Assembly (NCBI GenBank): GCA_020425125.1
Contig: JAGQRV010000005.1
Location: 19,934-83,933 of the forward strand
DNA: 64,000 nucleotides
Reading direction: 5' to 3'
Source of the DNA: Paracoccaceae bacterium
GTDB lineage: Bacteria > Pseudomonadota > Alphaproteobacteria > Rhodobacterales > Rhodobacteraceae
Under the pieces are notes generated by a model. That model made no database searches and was not told the DNA's origin. It was given only the letters and a program-made list of their open reading frames with translations. The position numbers and the translations under genes are program-made. Shown here piece by piece: positions 17,840 to 27,142 of this stretch. The stretch's first letter is position 1. Every line of letters starts with the position of its first letter.

Positions 17840-19276
17840 ATGACCGAAATCAGGCTCTACAACACCAAGACGCGGGCGGTCGAGCCGCTGGAACCGACCG
17901 TCGTCCCGGGCAGGGTCGGCATGTATGTCTGCGGCCCCACCGTCTATGACCGCGCCCATCTGGGCAATGCCCGGCCCGTGGTGGTCTTCGACGTGCTCTT
18001 CCGGCTCCTGCGCCACGTCTATGGCGCCGACAACGTCACCTATGTCCGCAATTTCACCGATGTGGACGACAAGATCATCGCCCGCGCCGCCGAGACCGGG
18101 CGCCCGATCGACGCCATCACCGCTGAGACGACGCAATGGTATCTCGACGACATGGCCGCGCTCGGCGCGCTGGAGCCGACCGAGATGCCCCGTGCGACCG
18201 CCTATATCCCGCAGATGGTGGCGATGATCGAAGCGCTGATCGCGAAGGGCCATGCCTATGCCGCCGAGGGGCATGTGCTGTTCGACGTCCGCAGCTATGC
18301 GGAATACGGGCGCCTTTCGGGCCGGTCGGTCGACGACATGATCGCCGGCGCGCGGGTCGAGGTCGCGCCCTACAAGCGCGATCCGATGGATTTCGTGCTG
18401 TGGAAGCCGTCCACCGACGACCTGCCGGGCTGGCCCTCGCCCTGGGGACGGGGGCGGCCGGGCTGGCATGTCGAATGCTCGGCGATGTCGTATGCGCTGC
18501 TGGGGAAGAGCTTCGACATCCATGGCGGCGGCAACGACCTGATGTTCCCGCACCACGAGAACGAGATCGCCCAGTCCCGCTGCGCCCATCCCGAGGGCGA
18601 TTTCGCCCGGATCTGGATGCACAACGAAATGCTGCAGGTCGAGGGCAAGAAGATGTCCAAGAGCCTGGGCAACTTCTTCACAGTCCACGATTTGCGCAGC
18701 CAGCTGTCCGGTGACGTTATGCGCTACGTCCTGATGTCCAGCCACTATCGCGCTCCTCTCGACTGGACTGTGTCTCGTGTCGAGGAAGCGAAGGTCATCC
18801 TCAGTCGGTGGCTTCGACTGAATGACCGGTTCCGGCGGGCGAGTCTCGACATCCCCGACTCCTTCGAACCTGATCCGGCGATATTGGCGGCGCTTGCCGA
18901 CGACCTGAACGTGCCGGCGGCTTTTACCCGCATGCACGAACTCACGACCGGAAACAGTGCGGACACAGAGCCCGAGCGGCTTGTGCAGGTTGTTGGAAAC
19001 GCCAGATTTCTTGGGTTCAGTCTTGGGTCGGGAACCGGTCCAGATCCCAGCTGTTCGCTGGAAGTGGCCGTCGATCGTGTTGATGCGATGGAGGAGCGCC
19101 TCAGCCAAATGTGCGCCGAGATCGACGCAGCCCGCGCAGAAAAGGACTTCGCGTTGGCCGACTCGATCCGCGCCCGGCTGCGGGAGGTAGGCGTGGACGT
19201 TCTGACAACCAAGGACGGCACGCGCTGGGAAAGAAATGTCGACTTTGATCGGGACAAGGCGGAGACCCTCGTATGA
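17840..19276 (+). CDS. cysS: Cysteinyl-tRNA synthetase
   Basis: Class I aminoacyl-tRNA synthetase, 478 residues. The zinc/cysteine-binding [10 protein letters not shown], the HIGH-equivalent [25 protein letters not shown] and KKMSKSLGN are all in family order. The ATG at 17840 has GGAG 7 nt upstream and is preferred over ATG 17825. From about 18,740 the codon choice changes (TCT, CGT, AGT, CGA, AAT become common) and GC drops compared with the first two thirds and the next gene, hinting at recombination in the C-terminal part. The stop overlaps the cimA start. Confidence 0.96.
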   Translation: MTEIRLYNTKTRAVEPLEPTVVPGRVGMYVCGPTVYDRAHLGNARPVVVFDVLFRLLRHVYGADNVTYVRNFTDVDDKIIARAAETGRPIDAITAETTQWYLDDMAALGALEPTEMPRATAYIPQMVAMIEALIAKGHAYAAEGHVLFDVRSYAEYGRLSGRSVDDMIAGARVEVAPYKRDPMDFVLWKPSTDDLPGWPSPWGRGRPGWHVECSAMSYALLGKSFDIHGGGNDLMFPHHENEIAQSRCAHPEGDFARIWMHNEMLQVEGKKMSKSLGNFFTVHDLRSQLSGDVMRYVLMSSHYRAPLDWTVSRVEEAKVILSRWLRLNDRFRRASLDIPDSFEPDPAILAALADDLNVPAAFTRMHELTTGNSADTEPERLVQVVGNARFLGFSLGSGTGPDPSCSLEVAVDRVDAMEERLSQMCAEIDAARAEKDFALADSIRARLREVGVDVLTTKDGTRWERNVDFDRDKAETLV

Positions 19277-20928
19277 CCCGCGACCGCCTCTACCTCTTCG
19301 ACACCACGCTCCGCGACGGCCAGCAGACCCAGGGCGTGCAGTTCTCGCCCGCCGAGAAGCGGCGGATCGCGGCGCTGCTCGACGGGCTCGGGGTCGACTA
19401 TGTCGAGGGCGGCTGGCCTGGCGCCAATCCGACCGACAGCGAGTTCTTCGCCTCCGCCCCGCCGACTCGGGCCACGCTGACCGCCTTCGGGATGACCAAG
19501 CGCGCAGGCCGGTCGGCGCAGAACGACGACGTTCTGGCGGCGGTCCTGAATGCGGACACCCCCGCGGTCTGCCTCGTCGGCAAGACCCACGACTATCACG
19601 TCACCCATGCGCTCGGCCTCACCCTTGAAGAGAATGTCGAGAACATCGCGCGGTCGTTCGAGCATGTCGTGGCTGAGGGGCGCGAGGCGCTGTTCGATGC
19701 CGAGCACTTCTTCGACGGCTTTCGCGCCAACCCCGACTATGCGCTGGAATGCCTCCATGCCGCGCTGGCGGCGGGGGTGCGCTGGATCGTTCTCTGCGAC
19801 ACCAACGGCGGTACGCTTCCGGGCGAAGTCGCGGCGGCGACGCGCGCGGTGATCGCCAGCGGCGTGCCCGGCGCCAAGCTGGCCATCCACACCCACGACG
19901 ATACCGGCCACGCGGTCGCGAATTCGCTGGCCGCCGTCGAGGCCGGGGCGCGGCAGATCCAGGGCACGCTGAATGGCCTGGGCGAACGCTGCGGCAATGC
20001 CAACCTGACCACGCTGATCCCGACGCTGCTGCTGAAGGAGCCGTACCGCTCGACCTTCGAGACCGGGGTGAGCGCGGAGGCGCTGAAGGGCCTGACCCGG
20101 ATTTCGCGCCAGCTGGACGACATCCTGAACCGGGTGCCGCAGAAATCCGCACCCTATGTCGGCGCGTCCGCCTTCGCGCACAAGGCCGGGCTTCACGCCA
20201 GCGCCATCGTCAAGGATCCCGCGACCTACGAGCATGTGTCGCCGGAGACCATCGGCAACGTGCGGATCGTGCCGATGTCGAACCAGGCCGGCCAGTCCAA
20301 CCTGCGCCAGCGCCTTGCGGCGGCCGGGATCGAGGTCGCGCCGGGCGACCCGGCGCTGGCCCGCATCCTCGATCGGGTGAAGGCGGCCGAATCGCAGGGC
20401 TATGCCTATGACACCGCGCAGGCGAGCTTCGAGCTGATGGCGCGGGAGGAAGTCGAGGGCCTGCCGCATTTCTTCGACGTGGACTGGTACCGGGTCGTGG
20501 TGGCGCGTCGGCGCGCACCGGACGGAGTGGAGCATTCCTCGGAGGCCAGCCTGCAGGTCAGCATGGGCGGCCGGGCGCACCGCGTCCATGCCTTCGGCAA
20601 CGACGATCTGGGCCATGACAGCGGTCCCGTCTTCGCGCTCTACTCGGCTCTGGTCGAGGGGCTGGCGCCCTACCGTGCGTCGATCGTGGACATGCGGCTT
20701 GCCGATTTCCGGGTCCGCATCTTCGGCATGGGCACCGACGCGGTGACCTGCGTGAACATCGACAGCGAGGATGGCGACGGGCGGCTCTGGTCCACCGTCG
20801 GCGTGTCGGCCAACATCATCGACGCCTCGTTCGAGGCGCTGCTCGACGCCGTGGTCTGGAAGCTGGTCCGCGACCGGGCGACGCCGGTCTGGACCGCCGC
20901 ACCGCTTGTCGAAGCCGGGGCGCCTTGA
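19273..20928 (+). CDS. cimA: Citramalate synthase CimA-type (2-isopropylmalate synthase family)
   Basis: Claisen-type condensing enzyme joining acetyl-CoA to a 2-oxoacid; the CimA branch uses pyruvate to make (R)-citramalate for isoleucine synthesis. The 551-residue product begins with the TIM-barrel signature [18 protein letters not shown], has EGGWPGANP and the metal-binding [13 protein letters not shown], and a C-terminal regulatory domain. The EGGWPG segment is typical of the CimA group rather than LeuA. The start overlaps the cysS stop by 4 nt. Isopropylmalate or homocitrate synthase activity cannot be fully excluded by eye. Confidence 0.9.
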   Translation: MTRDRLYLFDTTLRDGQQTQGVQFSPAEKRRIAALLDGLGVDYVEGGWPGANPTDSEFFASAPPTRATLTAFGMTKRAGRSAQNDDVLAAVLNADTPAVCLVGKTHDYHVTHALGLTLEENVENIARSFEHVVAEGREALFDAEHFFDGFRANPDYALECLHAALAAGVRWIVLCDTNGGTLPGEVAAATRAVIASGVPGAKLAIHTHDDTGHAVANSLAAVEAGARQIQGTLNGLGERCGNANLTTLIPTLLLKEPYRSTFETGVSAEALKGLTRISRQLDDILNRVPQKSAPYVGASAFAHKAGLHASAIVKDPATYEHVSPETIGNVRIVPMSNQAGQSNLRQRLAAAGIEVAPGDPALARILDRVKAAESQGYAYDTAQASFELMAREEVEGLPHFFDVDWYRVVVARRRAPDGVEHSSEASLQVSMGGRAHRVHAFGNDDLGHDSGPVFALYSALVEGLAPYRASIVDMRLADFRVRIFGMGTDAVTCVNIDSEDGDGRLWSTVGVSANIIDASFEALLDAVVWKLVRDRATPVWTAAPLVEAGAP

Positions 20929-21689
20929 GCCTCGACGCCTGCGCAGAGCTGGTGGCGCGGGGCGATCCGGACCGGTTCCGTGCCGCGATGGCGGCGCCGC
21001 TGGCGGCGCGGAAGGTGCTGCTGCCGATCTATGCCTTCAATCTGGAAGTCGCGCGGGCGCCCTGGGTGACGCATGAGCCGGCCATCGCCGAGATCCGCCT
21101 GCAATGGTGGCGCGACGCGCTGGACGAGATCGCGGCGGGCGGCGAGGTCCGCCGGCACGAGGTGGCCAGCCCGCTGGCGGGTGTCCTTGATGCCGAGGCA
21201 GCGCGGGTGCTCGATGGGCTGGTGGCGGCGCGGCGCCAGGATTGCTATGCGGAGCCCTTCGCGGATGCGGCCGAGTTCCGGAGCTATCTGGACGATACGG
21301 CGGGCGGGCTGATGTGGGTGGCAGCGCGGGCCCTGGGAGCCGACGATCCCGCGCCGGTACGGGCTGCCGGCAGGGCGGCGGGGCTCGCGGCGTTCTTGCT
21401 TGCGTTGCCGGAACTCGCCACGCGCGGCCGACAGCCGCTGGCGAGGCTGTCGCCGCAGGCCGTGAACGAGGTCGTGCGGGAGGGGCTGGACGACCTCGCG
21501 GAGGCCCGCCGCGGCAAGGCGCGGATCGCCCCCGCAGCCCGGCCGGCGCTGTTCGCCGGATGGCGCGCGCCCGCGCTCCTCGCCCAGGCTCACGCGGCAC
21601 CCGAGCGGATCGGCCGCGGCGCGCTTGCGGAATCTGGACTGCGGAACCGGAGCGCTCTGCTTCTGGCCAGCTTGCGCGGGATGATCTGA
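20925..21689 (+). CDS. Squalene/phytoene synthase-family protein, NDUFAF6-like
   Basis: The 254-residue product has the trans-isoprenyl synthase fold signature, but reads YAFNLEVARAP near residues 32-42 and IRLQWWRDALDEI near 53-65. These resemble the NDUFAF6-like (complex I assembly factor) branch, which keeps the fold but not both Asp-rich catalytic motifs. I find no DxxxD pair in the usual places, so synthase activity is doubtful. A TTG start overlaps the cimA stop (TTGA), implying coupling. No carotenoid or hopanoid genes lie nearby, which also argues against isoprenoid synthesis. Confidence 0.78.
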   Translation: MSLDACAELVARGDPDRFRAAMAAPLAARKVLLPIYAFNLEVARAPWVTHEPAIAEIRLQWWRDALDEIAAGGEVRRHEVASPLAGVLDAEAARVLDGLVAARRQDCYAEPFADAAEFRSYLDDTAGGLMWVAARALGADDPAPVRAAGRAAGLAAFLLALPELATRGRQPLARLSPQAVNEVVREGLDDLAEARRGKARIAPAARPALFAGWRAPALLAQAHAAPERIGRGALAESGLRNRSALLLASLRGMI

Positions 21690-21693
21690 GACG

Positions 21694-22917
21694 TCAGTCC
21701 TGAGGGCGCAGAACGAGCCAGATCAGCGCGCCGCCGGCTAGGGTCAGGAACGGCACCATGGCAATGTTGACTGCGTTCCAGCCTGCCGCGGCCGTGCCGC
21801 CGGTGCAGTTCATCAGCCCGCCCGAGGCCAGCGAGGCGAAGGTCACGCAGCCGAAGACGATCATGTCGTTGAGGCCCTGCATTCGCCCACGCTCCTCCGG
21901 CGCATGTGCGGAGGCGAGCATCGCCGTGGCGCCAATGAAACCGAAATTCCAGCCGATCCCCAGAAGGATCAGGGCGGCGAAGAAATTTCCCAGCTCGACT
22001 CCCTGCAGCGCCACGACCCCTGACGCGGCAAGAATGGCGAGTCCGGTGGCGACGATCAGCGGTGCCCCGAACCGCGCGATCAGGTGGCCGGTGAAGAAGG
22101 ACGGGACGAACATCGCCAGGACGTGGCCGGTGACGACGTCCGCTGCCGTGCCGCGGCTGAAGCCGCAGCCGACCACTGCGAGCGGTGTCGAGGTCATCAC
22201 GAGGGTCATCAGTGCGTAAGAGACCATGGCGCAGATCACCGCCACCCGAATGGTCGGGTCGCGCAGAAGCTCCGCCCGGGTCCGCGCGGGCAGGGCGCTG
22301 GAATCGGGCTGCGGTGGTCTGGGCGCGTCGAGGAACAGGAACAGGCCGATTCCGATCAGGTTGAGCAGAATGGCGACCGCGAAAGTGCCAAGGAAAGGGA
22401 CTGCGGTTGCGTCCGCCGTCACCTTCACCAATTGCGGCCCGATCACGGCGGCGCCGAGCCCGCCTGCCAGGACGTACGAGATCGCTTTCGGGCGGTAGGC
22501 TTCGCTTGCGCTGTCGGTTGCCGCAAAACGATAGAAGCCCTGGGCCGACATGTAGATGCCCGTGAGATATGACCCGGCGAGGTAGAGCCAGAACGAGCCC
22601 TGCGACAGGGCCGCCGCACAGACGAGCGCGCCCGCAAGCCCTCCGCCGATGCCGACGATGAAGCCCGTCCGGCGGCCGGCAACCTGCATCAGGCTGCTGA
22701 GCCACGGTGCAGTCGTCATCGAACCGAAGACGATCAGCGATATTGGCAGCGTCGCAAGGCAGGGATTGGGCGACAGCATCTGCCCGGCAAGCCCGCCGAT
22801 CACATAGATCATCGGAAGCTGACTGCCGACGAGCGCCTGCGCCAGGACGAGAATGGCAACGTTCCGCCTGGCTCTGCGGTCGTCAATGATCCCGGGATGG
22901 GCGAGGTCGGTGCTCAT
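21694..22917 (-). CDS. MFS transporter in the cob operon
   Basis: Major facilitator protein of 407 residues with about 12 hydrophobic helices. The cytoplasmic loop between helices 2 and 3 reads AGRRTGFIVG, close to the MFS signature. The first gap in hydrophobicity, mid-protein (PRPPQPDSSALPART), marks the central loop. It starts only 9 nt after cobB on the same strand, so it is probably the third gene of cobA-cobB-MFS. Substrate unknown; context suggests cobalt, a corrinoid or a precursor. It ends 4 nt from the convergent NDUFAF6-like gene. Confidence 0.85.
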   Translation of the reverse strand: MSTDLAHPGIIDDRRARRNVAILVLAQALVGSQLPMIYVIGGLAGQMLSPNPCLATLPISLIVFGSMTTAPWLSSLMQVAGRRTGFIVGIGGGLAGALVCAAALSQGSFWLYLAGSYLTGIYMSAQGFYRFAATDSASEAYRPKAISYVLAGGLGAAVIGPQLVKVTADATAVPFLGTFAVAILLNLIGIGLFLFLDAPRPPQPDSSALPARTRAELLRDPTIRVAVICAMVSYALMTLVMTSTPLAVVGCGFSRGTAADVVTGHVLAMFVPSFFTGHLIARFGAPLIVATGLAILAASGVVALQGVELGNFFAALILLGIGWNFGFIGATAMLASAHAPEERGRMQGLNDMIVFGCVTFASLASGGLMNCTGGTAAAGWNAVNIAMVPFLTLAGGALIWLVLRPQD

Positions 22918-22926
22918 GGCGGCGAC

Positions 22927-24252
22927 TTACATTGCGTCGCCGGAATGTGAAAGATCCGGCACGCGGTCGATGAGGTGAGCGAAGGAGCCGCAGACGCTGC
23001 CGTTGCGCAGCCCCATCGGGTCGAGCGGCGTGCCCTCGGCGTCGGTCGCCGTGAAGAGGGGCTCGCCTTCGGCGCGGCAGGTCGTGGCGTAGTGGAATTC
23101 ATGCGCCGCCCATCCACCTGCCATCGGGCCCTTGGGCGCGACGACGCGGCGGTAGCCCAGATGCAGACGCCGTTCAGCGAAACTCGTTTCGAGGTCGAGC
23201 AGCCCGGCCATCGCATGGCGCTGGCCCTGCGCATCGGTCAGGCCGTGGCCGAGGACCATGAAGCCGCCGCATTCGCCGTAAACCGGAATCCCGCTGGCGG
23301 CTGCCCGACGGAGACTTCCCAGGAACCGTCCGGACGCGGCGATCCGGCCGGCATGGAGTTCCGGATAGCCGCCCGGCAGGAACACGAAGCCGGCCTCGGG
23401 CACGGCGTCGTCGGCCTGCGGCGAGAAGTGGCGGATCTCTGCGCCGCCCGCGCGCCAGTCGGCGAGGATGTGCGGATAGGCGAAGCCGAAGGCGGTGTCG
23501 TCGGCCACGGCGACGACCTGCGCCGGAGGACTGAGGCGGGGAGCGCGAAGCGGCGCGGGAAGCGGTCTTGCCAACCCGGCGAGGGCATCGAGGTCGACCG
23601 CACCGGCAATCGCGTCGGCGGCGCGGTCGAGAAATGCACCGAGATCCGTGCGTTCGGCGGCCTGGACCAGGCCGAGATGGCGCGACGGCGTCGACACTCC
23701 TTCTTCCCTCGGTACGGCGCCGAGGACCGGGATCGCGGCAGATGCAAGCGCCGAGCGGAGCATCGCCGCATGGCGGGGCGAGCCGACCCGGTTGAGGATC
23801 ACACCGGCGATCCGTACCCGGCGGTCGTGGGCGGCAAATCCGGCGACCAAGGGCGCCACGGACTGAGCCATGCGTGCGGCATCGACTACCAGAACGACCG
23901 GAAGGTCCAGATGCCGGGCCAGGTCTGCCGTGGCGCCCCGGCCATCGGGCGCGGCGCCGTCGAACAGCCCCATCGCGCCTTCGACCAGAAGCAGGCCCGG
24001 CCCTGCGGCAAGCGACCTGATCCGCGCGGGCGTCATCGCCCAGGCATCGAGGTTCACGCAGTCCGCTCCCGTCGCCGCCTCGTGAAAACGCGGGTCGATA
24101 TAGTCGGGACCGGACTTCGCGCCTCTGACAGCAACTCCCCGGCAGGCGAACGCGCGCAGCAGGCCGAGCGTCACTGTAGTCTTGCCGCTGCCCGATGCGG
24201 GTGCGGCCAGGATCAGGCCCCGTCCGGGATCGGCCGGAGCCGTCGCTGTCAC
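22927..24252 (-). CDS. cobB: Cobyrinate (hydrogenobyrinate) a,c-diamide synthase
   Basis: Amidates the a and c side chains of the corrin ring, using glutamine and ATP. The 441-residue product has an N-terminal P-loop (APASGSGKTT at about residues 17-26), GAKSGPDYIDPRFH and VEGAMGLFDG, then a C-terminal class I glutamine amidotransferase domain with the nucleophile in VYGECGGFMVLG. Start is GTG at 24252 overlapping the cobA stop (GTGA). Whether the substrate already holds cobalt cannot be told from sequence by eye. Confidence 0.93.
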   Translation of the reverse strand: MTATAPADPGRGLILAAPASGSGKTTVTLGLLRAFACRGVAVRGAKSGPDYIDPRFHEAATGADCVNLDAWAMTPARIRSLAAGPGLLLVEGAMGLFDGAAPDGRGATADLARHLDLPVVLVVDAARMAQSVAPLVAGFAAHDRRVRIAGVILNRVGSPRHAAMLRSALASAAIPVLGAVPREEGVSTPSRHLGLVQAAERTDLGAFLDRAADAIAGAVDLDALAGLARPLPAPLRAPRLSPPAQVVAVADDTAFGFAYPHILADWRAGGAEIRHFSPQADDAVPEAGFVFLPGGYPELHAGRIAASGRFLGSLRRAAASGIPVYGECGGFMVLGHGLTDAQGQRHAMAGLLDLETSFAERRLHLGYRRVVAPKGPMAGGWAAHEFHYATTCRAEGEPLFTATDAEGTPLDPMGLRNGSVCGSFAHLIDRVPDLSHSGDAM

Positions 24253-25115
24253 GATGCCTCGGCAGGCTTGCCGCGGCCCAACGGGTCGAGGCTGCGCGGG
24301 GCCAGTCCCCCGGCCAGCGCCTGCCAGTCGAGCGCCTGCCGCAGCAGCACGGCGCGGCCGATGCAGATCACTGCGGGCGGCTCGAAATCGGCCGCCGCAA
24401 TGTCGGCTTCGACGCGGGCGAGTGTGGTTTCCAGCACGCGCTGATCGGGTAGGCTTGCCTGCGTCACAACGGCGACGGGATCGTGCGGGTCGCGGCCGCC
24501 GTCCATCAGGCCCGCGGCGATCCGGCCCACATGCTTCATGCCCATGTAGATCACGATCACCTGTGCCGACCGGGCGATTGCCGTCCAGTCGATGGTCGAT
24601 GGTGTTTCGCCGGTCTGGTCGTGGCCGGTGACGAAGGCCAGCGTCTGGTTCACGTCCCGATGCGTGACCGGGATGCCGGCATAGGCGAGGCCGCCGATCC
24701 CCGCTGTGATGCCGGGGACGATCCGCACCGGCACGCCGTGCTGGATCAGTGTCTGCGCCTCTTCGCCGCCGCGCCCGAAGACGAAGGGATCGCCCCCCTT
24801 CAGCCGCAGCACCCGGCGGCCGGCGCGGGCGAAGTCCACCAGCCTCAAGGAGATGTCGCGCTGGACCGCCGAAGGCTTGCCGCCACGCTTGCCGGCGTAG
24901 AGCCGCTCGGCATCGGCGCGGGCCCAGTCCAGCAGTGCCGTATTGACGAGCGCGTCGTAGACGATGACGTCAGCCTGGCGAAGGGCGTTGAGCCCGTGCA
25001 GCGTCAGGAGGCCCGGATCGCCCGGTCCCGCGCCGCACAACCAGACCCAGCCGGGCAGAAGCTCGGGCCAGGCTGCGTCGGGAAGGGACGGGGAAAGCGG
25101 CGGGGAGTCGGTCAT
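24249..25115 (-). CDS. cobA: Uroporphyrinogen-III C-methyltransferase (SUMT)
   Basis: Makes precorrin-2 by SAM-dependent methylation at C2 and C7, the branch point to B12 and siroheme. The product has 288 residues. Motifs are LCGAGPGDPGLLTLHG (about residues 22-37), VYDALVN, LRLKGGDPFVFGRGGEE and VPGITAGIGG, all SUMT hallmarks. No CysG-type dehydrogenase/ferrochelatase domain is attached. The ATG at 25115 was chosen over a 40-codon extension that lacks homology. First gene of cobA-cobB-MFS; divergent from cbiD. Confidence 0.94.
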   Translation of the reverse strand: MTDSPPLSPSLPDAAWPELLPGWVWLCGAGPGDPGLLTLHGLNALRQADVIVYDALVNTALLDWARADAERLYAGKRGGKPSAVQRDISLRLVDFARAGRRVLRLKGGDPFVFGRGGEEAQTLIQHGVPVRIVPGITAGIGGLAYAGIPVTHRDVNQTLAFVTGHDQTGETPSTIDWTAIARSAQVIVIYMGMKHVGRIAAGLMDGGRDPHDPVAVVTQASLPDQRVLETTLARVEADIAAADFEPPAVICIGRAVLLRQALDWQALAGGLAPRSLDPLGRGKPAEAS

Positions 25116-25179
25116 CCTGCGCTTATGCCGCCATTCGGGGCCGTGCAAAAGCCTGCGCTTCGGCGACCGCGGGCCCCGA

Positions 25180-25207
25180 TTGCGCCCGGTCGCGCCAGCC
25201 CTATAGT
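25180..25207 (+). promoter_or_regulatory. Promoter of cbiD, probably giving a leaderless mRNA
   Basis: TTGCGC (25180-25185), 16-nt spacer, TATAGT (25202-25207). The first ATG of cbiD starts at 25214, only 6 nt after the -10, so transcription would begin at or next to the start codon. There is no Shine-Dalgarno sequence upstream of that ATG, which fits a leaderless transcript. Confidence 0.55.
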
Positions 25208-25213
25208 CGCGCC

Positions 25214-26272
25214 ATGATGGACGACACGCCCCCAAAGCTGCGCCGCGGATGGACCACCGGCGCCTGCGCGACGGCCGCTACGAAGGGGGCGCTGATGCGA
25301 CTCTGGGGCGGGGCGTTTCCTGCGCGCGTGGGTCTGGTCCTGCCCCGGGGAGAGACCCCGGAATTCACGCTGGTCGATTGTGCCGCCGGAGCCGGCTGGG
25401 CCGAATGCGGCGTGGTCAAGGATGCAGGCGATGATCCGGACGTGACCCATGGCGCGACGATCCGCGTCCGGGTCTCGGCCGGCGGACCCGGGGTGCGGTT
25501 TCGCGCGGGCGAGGGTGTCGGCACCGTCACCCGGCCCGGCCTGCCGGTCGCCGTCGGCGAGCCTGCGATCAATCCGGTGCCGCGTCGGATGATGACCGGT
25601 GTCGTGGCGGAGCTGGCATCTCTCCATGGCCGCAGCGCCGATCTGGATCTGACGGTGAGCGTGCCCGGCGGCGCCGAACTGGCCGAGAAGACCTGGAACC
25701 CGCGTCTTGGGATCGTCGGTGGCTTGTCGATCCTCGGGACAACAGGAGTCGTCCGCCCGTTTTCCTGTGCGGCCTGGATCGCCTCCATCCACCGGGGGAT
25801 CGACGTTGCGCGGGCGGCAGGTCTGGCGCATGTCGCGGGCTGTACCGGGGCCACCAGCGAGACGGCGGTCCAGGCCCTCCACGCGCTGCCCGATCACGCG
25901 ATGCTGGACATGGGTGATTTCGCTGGCGGGATGCTGAAGTACCTCGCCCGTCATCCGATCCCGCACCTGACCATCGGCGGCGGCATCGGCAAGCTCGCGA
26001 AGCTCGCGCAGGGCGCCCGCGACTTGCATTCCGGGCGCAGCCAGATCGATTTCGCGCATCTGGGCGCGGCGGCTCGCGCGGCAGGACTCGCCGATGTCTC
26101 GGATGCGCGGACCGCCCTTGACGCACTGGACATTGCCGGGCCGGGCCTTGCCGATCTGGTGGCCGCCGGAGCGCGGCAGACGGCGCTGGAGATCCTCGGC
26201 TCCGCCCCCGTCTCCGTCGACTGCGTCGTGGTGACTCGCGACGGCCGGATCATTGGATACGCCGGAACATGA
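25214..26272 (+). CDS. cbiD: Cobalt-precorrin-5B C1-methyltransferase CbiD
   Basis: Methylates C1 of the contracted corrin ring. The product has 352 residues (351 if the second ATG, at 25217, is used). Family motifs are RRGWTTGACATAATKGAL, VVKDAGDDPDVTHG, GVGTVTRPGLPVAVGEPAINPVPR and the Gly-rich TIGGGIGKLAKLAQG. CbiD belongs to the cobalt-early (anaerobic-type) set, where aerobic organisms would use CobF. The upstream region suggests a leaderless transcript. Stop overlaps cobK by 4 nt. A very long open frame on the opposite strand here is a GC-driven shadow. Confidence 0.93.
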   Translation: MMDDTPPKLRRGWTTGACATAATKGALMRLWGGAFPARVGLVLPRGETPEFTLVDCAAGAGWAECGVVKDAGDDPDVTHGATIRVRVSAGGPGVRFRAGEGVGTVTRPGLPVAVGEPAINPVPRRMMTGVVAELASLHGRSADLDLTVSVPGGAELAEKTWNPRLGIVGGLSILGTTGVVRPFSCAAWIASIHRGIDVARAAGLAHVAGCTGATSETAVQALHALPDHAMLDMGDFAGGMLKYLARHPIPHLTIGGGIGKLAKLAQGARDLHSGRSQIDFAHLGAAARAAGLADVSDARTALDALDIAGPGLADLVAAGARQTALEILGSAPVSVDCVVVTRDGRIIGYAGT

Positions 26273-27027
26273 CGTTGCGGCTCCTGCTTCTGGCCGGAAC
26301 GTCCGACGCACGTGCCGTCGCCGAAGGGCTCGCCACCCGCGCTGGCCTGTCTGCCATCGCCTCCCTCGCCGGGGCGACACGGGCGCCCGGAGACCTGCCG
26401 ATACCGTCGCGAACCGGCGGGTTCGGTGGCGATGACGCGTTTGCCGATTGGCTGCGCGCGCACGGGATTGGTGCGGTAATCGACGCCACGCATCCCTTTG
26501 CACACCGGATCTCGTCCCGAACCGCACGCATTTGTGCGGCGTTGGACCTGCCGCATCTGCACCTGCTTCGCCCGCCCTGGCGGCCCGGACCGGGCGACAT
26601 CTGGCACGAGGTCGCGGATGAGGCCGCTGCGGCCTCGCTGATCCCGCCTGGGTCGACGGTTTTTCTGGCCACCGGCCGGCAGACACTGGACCGGTTCGCG
26701 GGACTTCGGGACTGCCGGGTGATCTGCCGCCAGATCGACCCGCCCGATGGGCCTTTCCCATTTCCGGGCGGCGAGTTCCTTGTGGGGCGCCCGCCGTTTT
26801 CCGAGAATGACGAGGCGGCGCTGTTCCGACGGCTCGCGGTCGACTGGCTTGTCGTGAAGAATGCGGGCGGCATGGCAAGCCGGACCAAGCTCGACGCGGC
26901 CCGGAGGCTGGGCCTGCCCGTGGCAGTGATCGCCCGGCCGTCCCAGCCCGAGTGCCTGACCGTCCCGGACGCGACATCGGCGCTACTTTGGGTTGACAAG
27001 CTTCTGGAGCGGGCCGGAAGATCCTGA
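26269..27027 (+). CDS. cobK: Precorrin-6A / cobalt-precorrin-6A reductase
   Basis: NAD(P)H-dependent reduction of the macrocycle in B12 synthesis, 252 residues. The N-terminal LLLLAGTSDARAVAEGLA (about residues 3-20), the conserved DATHPFAHRISSRTARIC, and VKNAGGMASRTKLDAARRL are CobK/CbiJ hallmarks. The start overlaps the cbiD stop (ATGA), so the two steps are translationally coupled. The remaining ring-modifying genes (cobI, J, M, L, H) are not in the window. Confidence 0.93.
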   Translation: MTLRLLLLAGTSDARAVAEGLATRAGLSAIASLAGATRAPGDLPIPSRTGGFGGDDAFADWLRAHGIGAVIDATHPFAHRISSRTARICAALDLPHLHLLRPPWRPGPGDIWHEVADEAAAASLIPPGSTVFLATGRQTLDRFAGLRDCRVICRQIDPPDGPFPFPGGEFLVGRPPFSENDEAALFRRLAVDWLVVKNAGGMASRTKLDAARRLGLPVAVIARPSQPECLTVPDATSALLWVDKLLERAGRS

Positions 27028-27142
27028 CCTGTGGCATCCCGGCGGGCGTCGGACGCGCCGGCACAGGATGGTGCTTGCCAGAGCGGAACGACAGGCGACC
27101 CGGCGCGGCCGGGGCGGAATTGATCAGCGGAGGAAGGTGGCG

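Noticed and set aside
18745-20616. A 623-codon minus-strand open frame across cysS and cimA
   Set aside because: Complementary to the conserved motifs of both genes, no motif of its own, low-complexity composition.
19273-20928. 2-isopropylmalate synthase (LeuA)
   Set aside because: Same superfamily, but the EGGWPGANP segment and gene length fit the CimA branch better.
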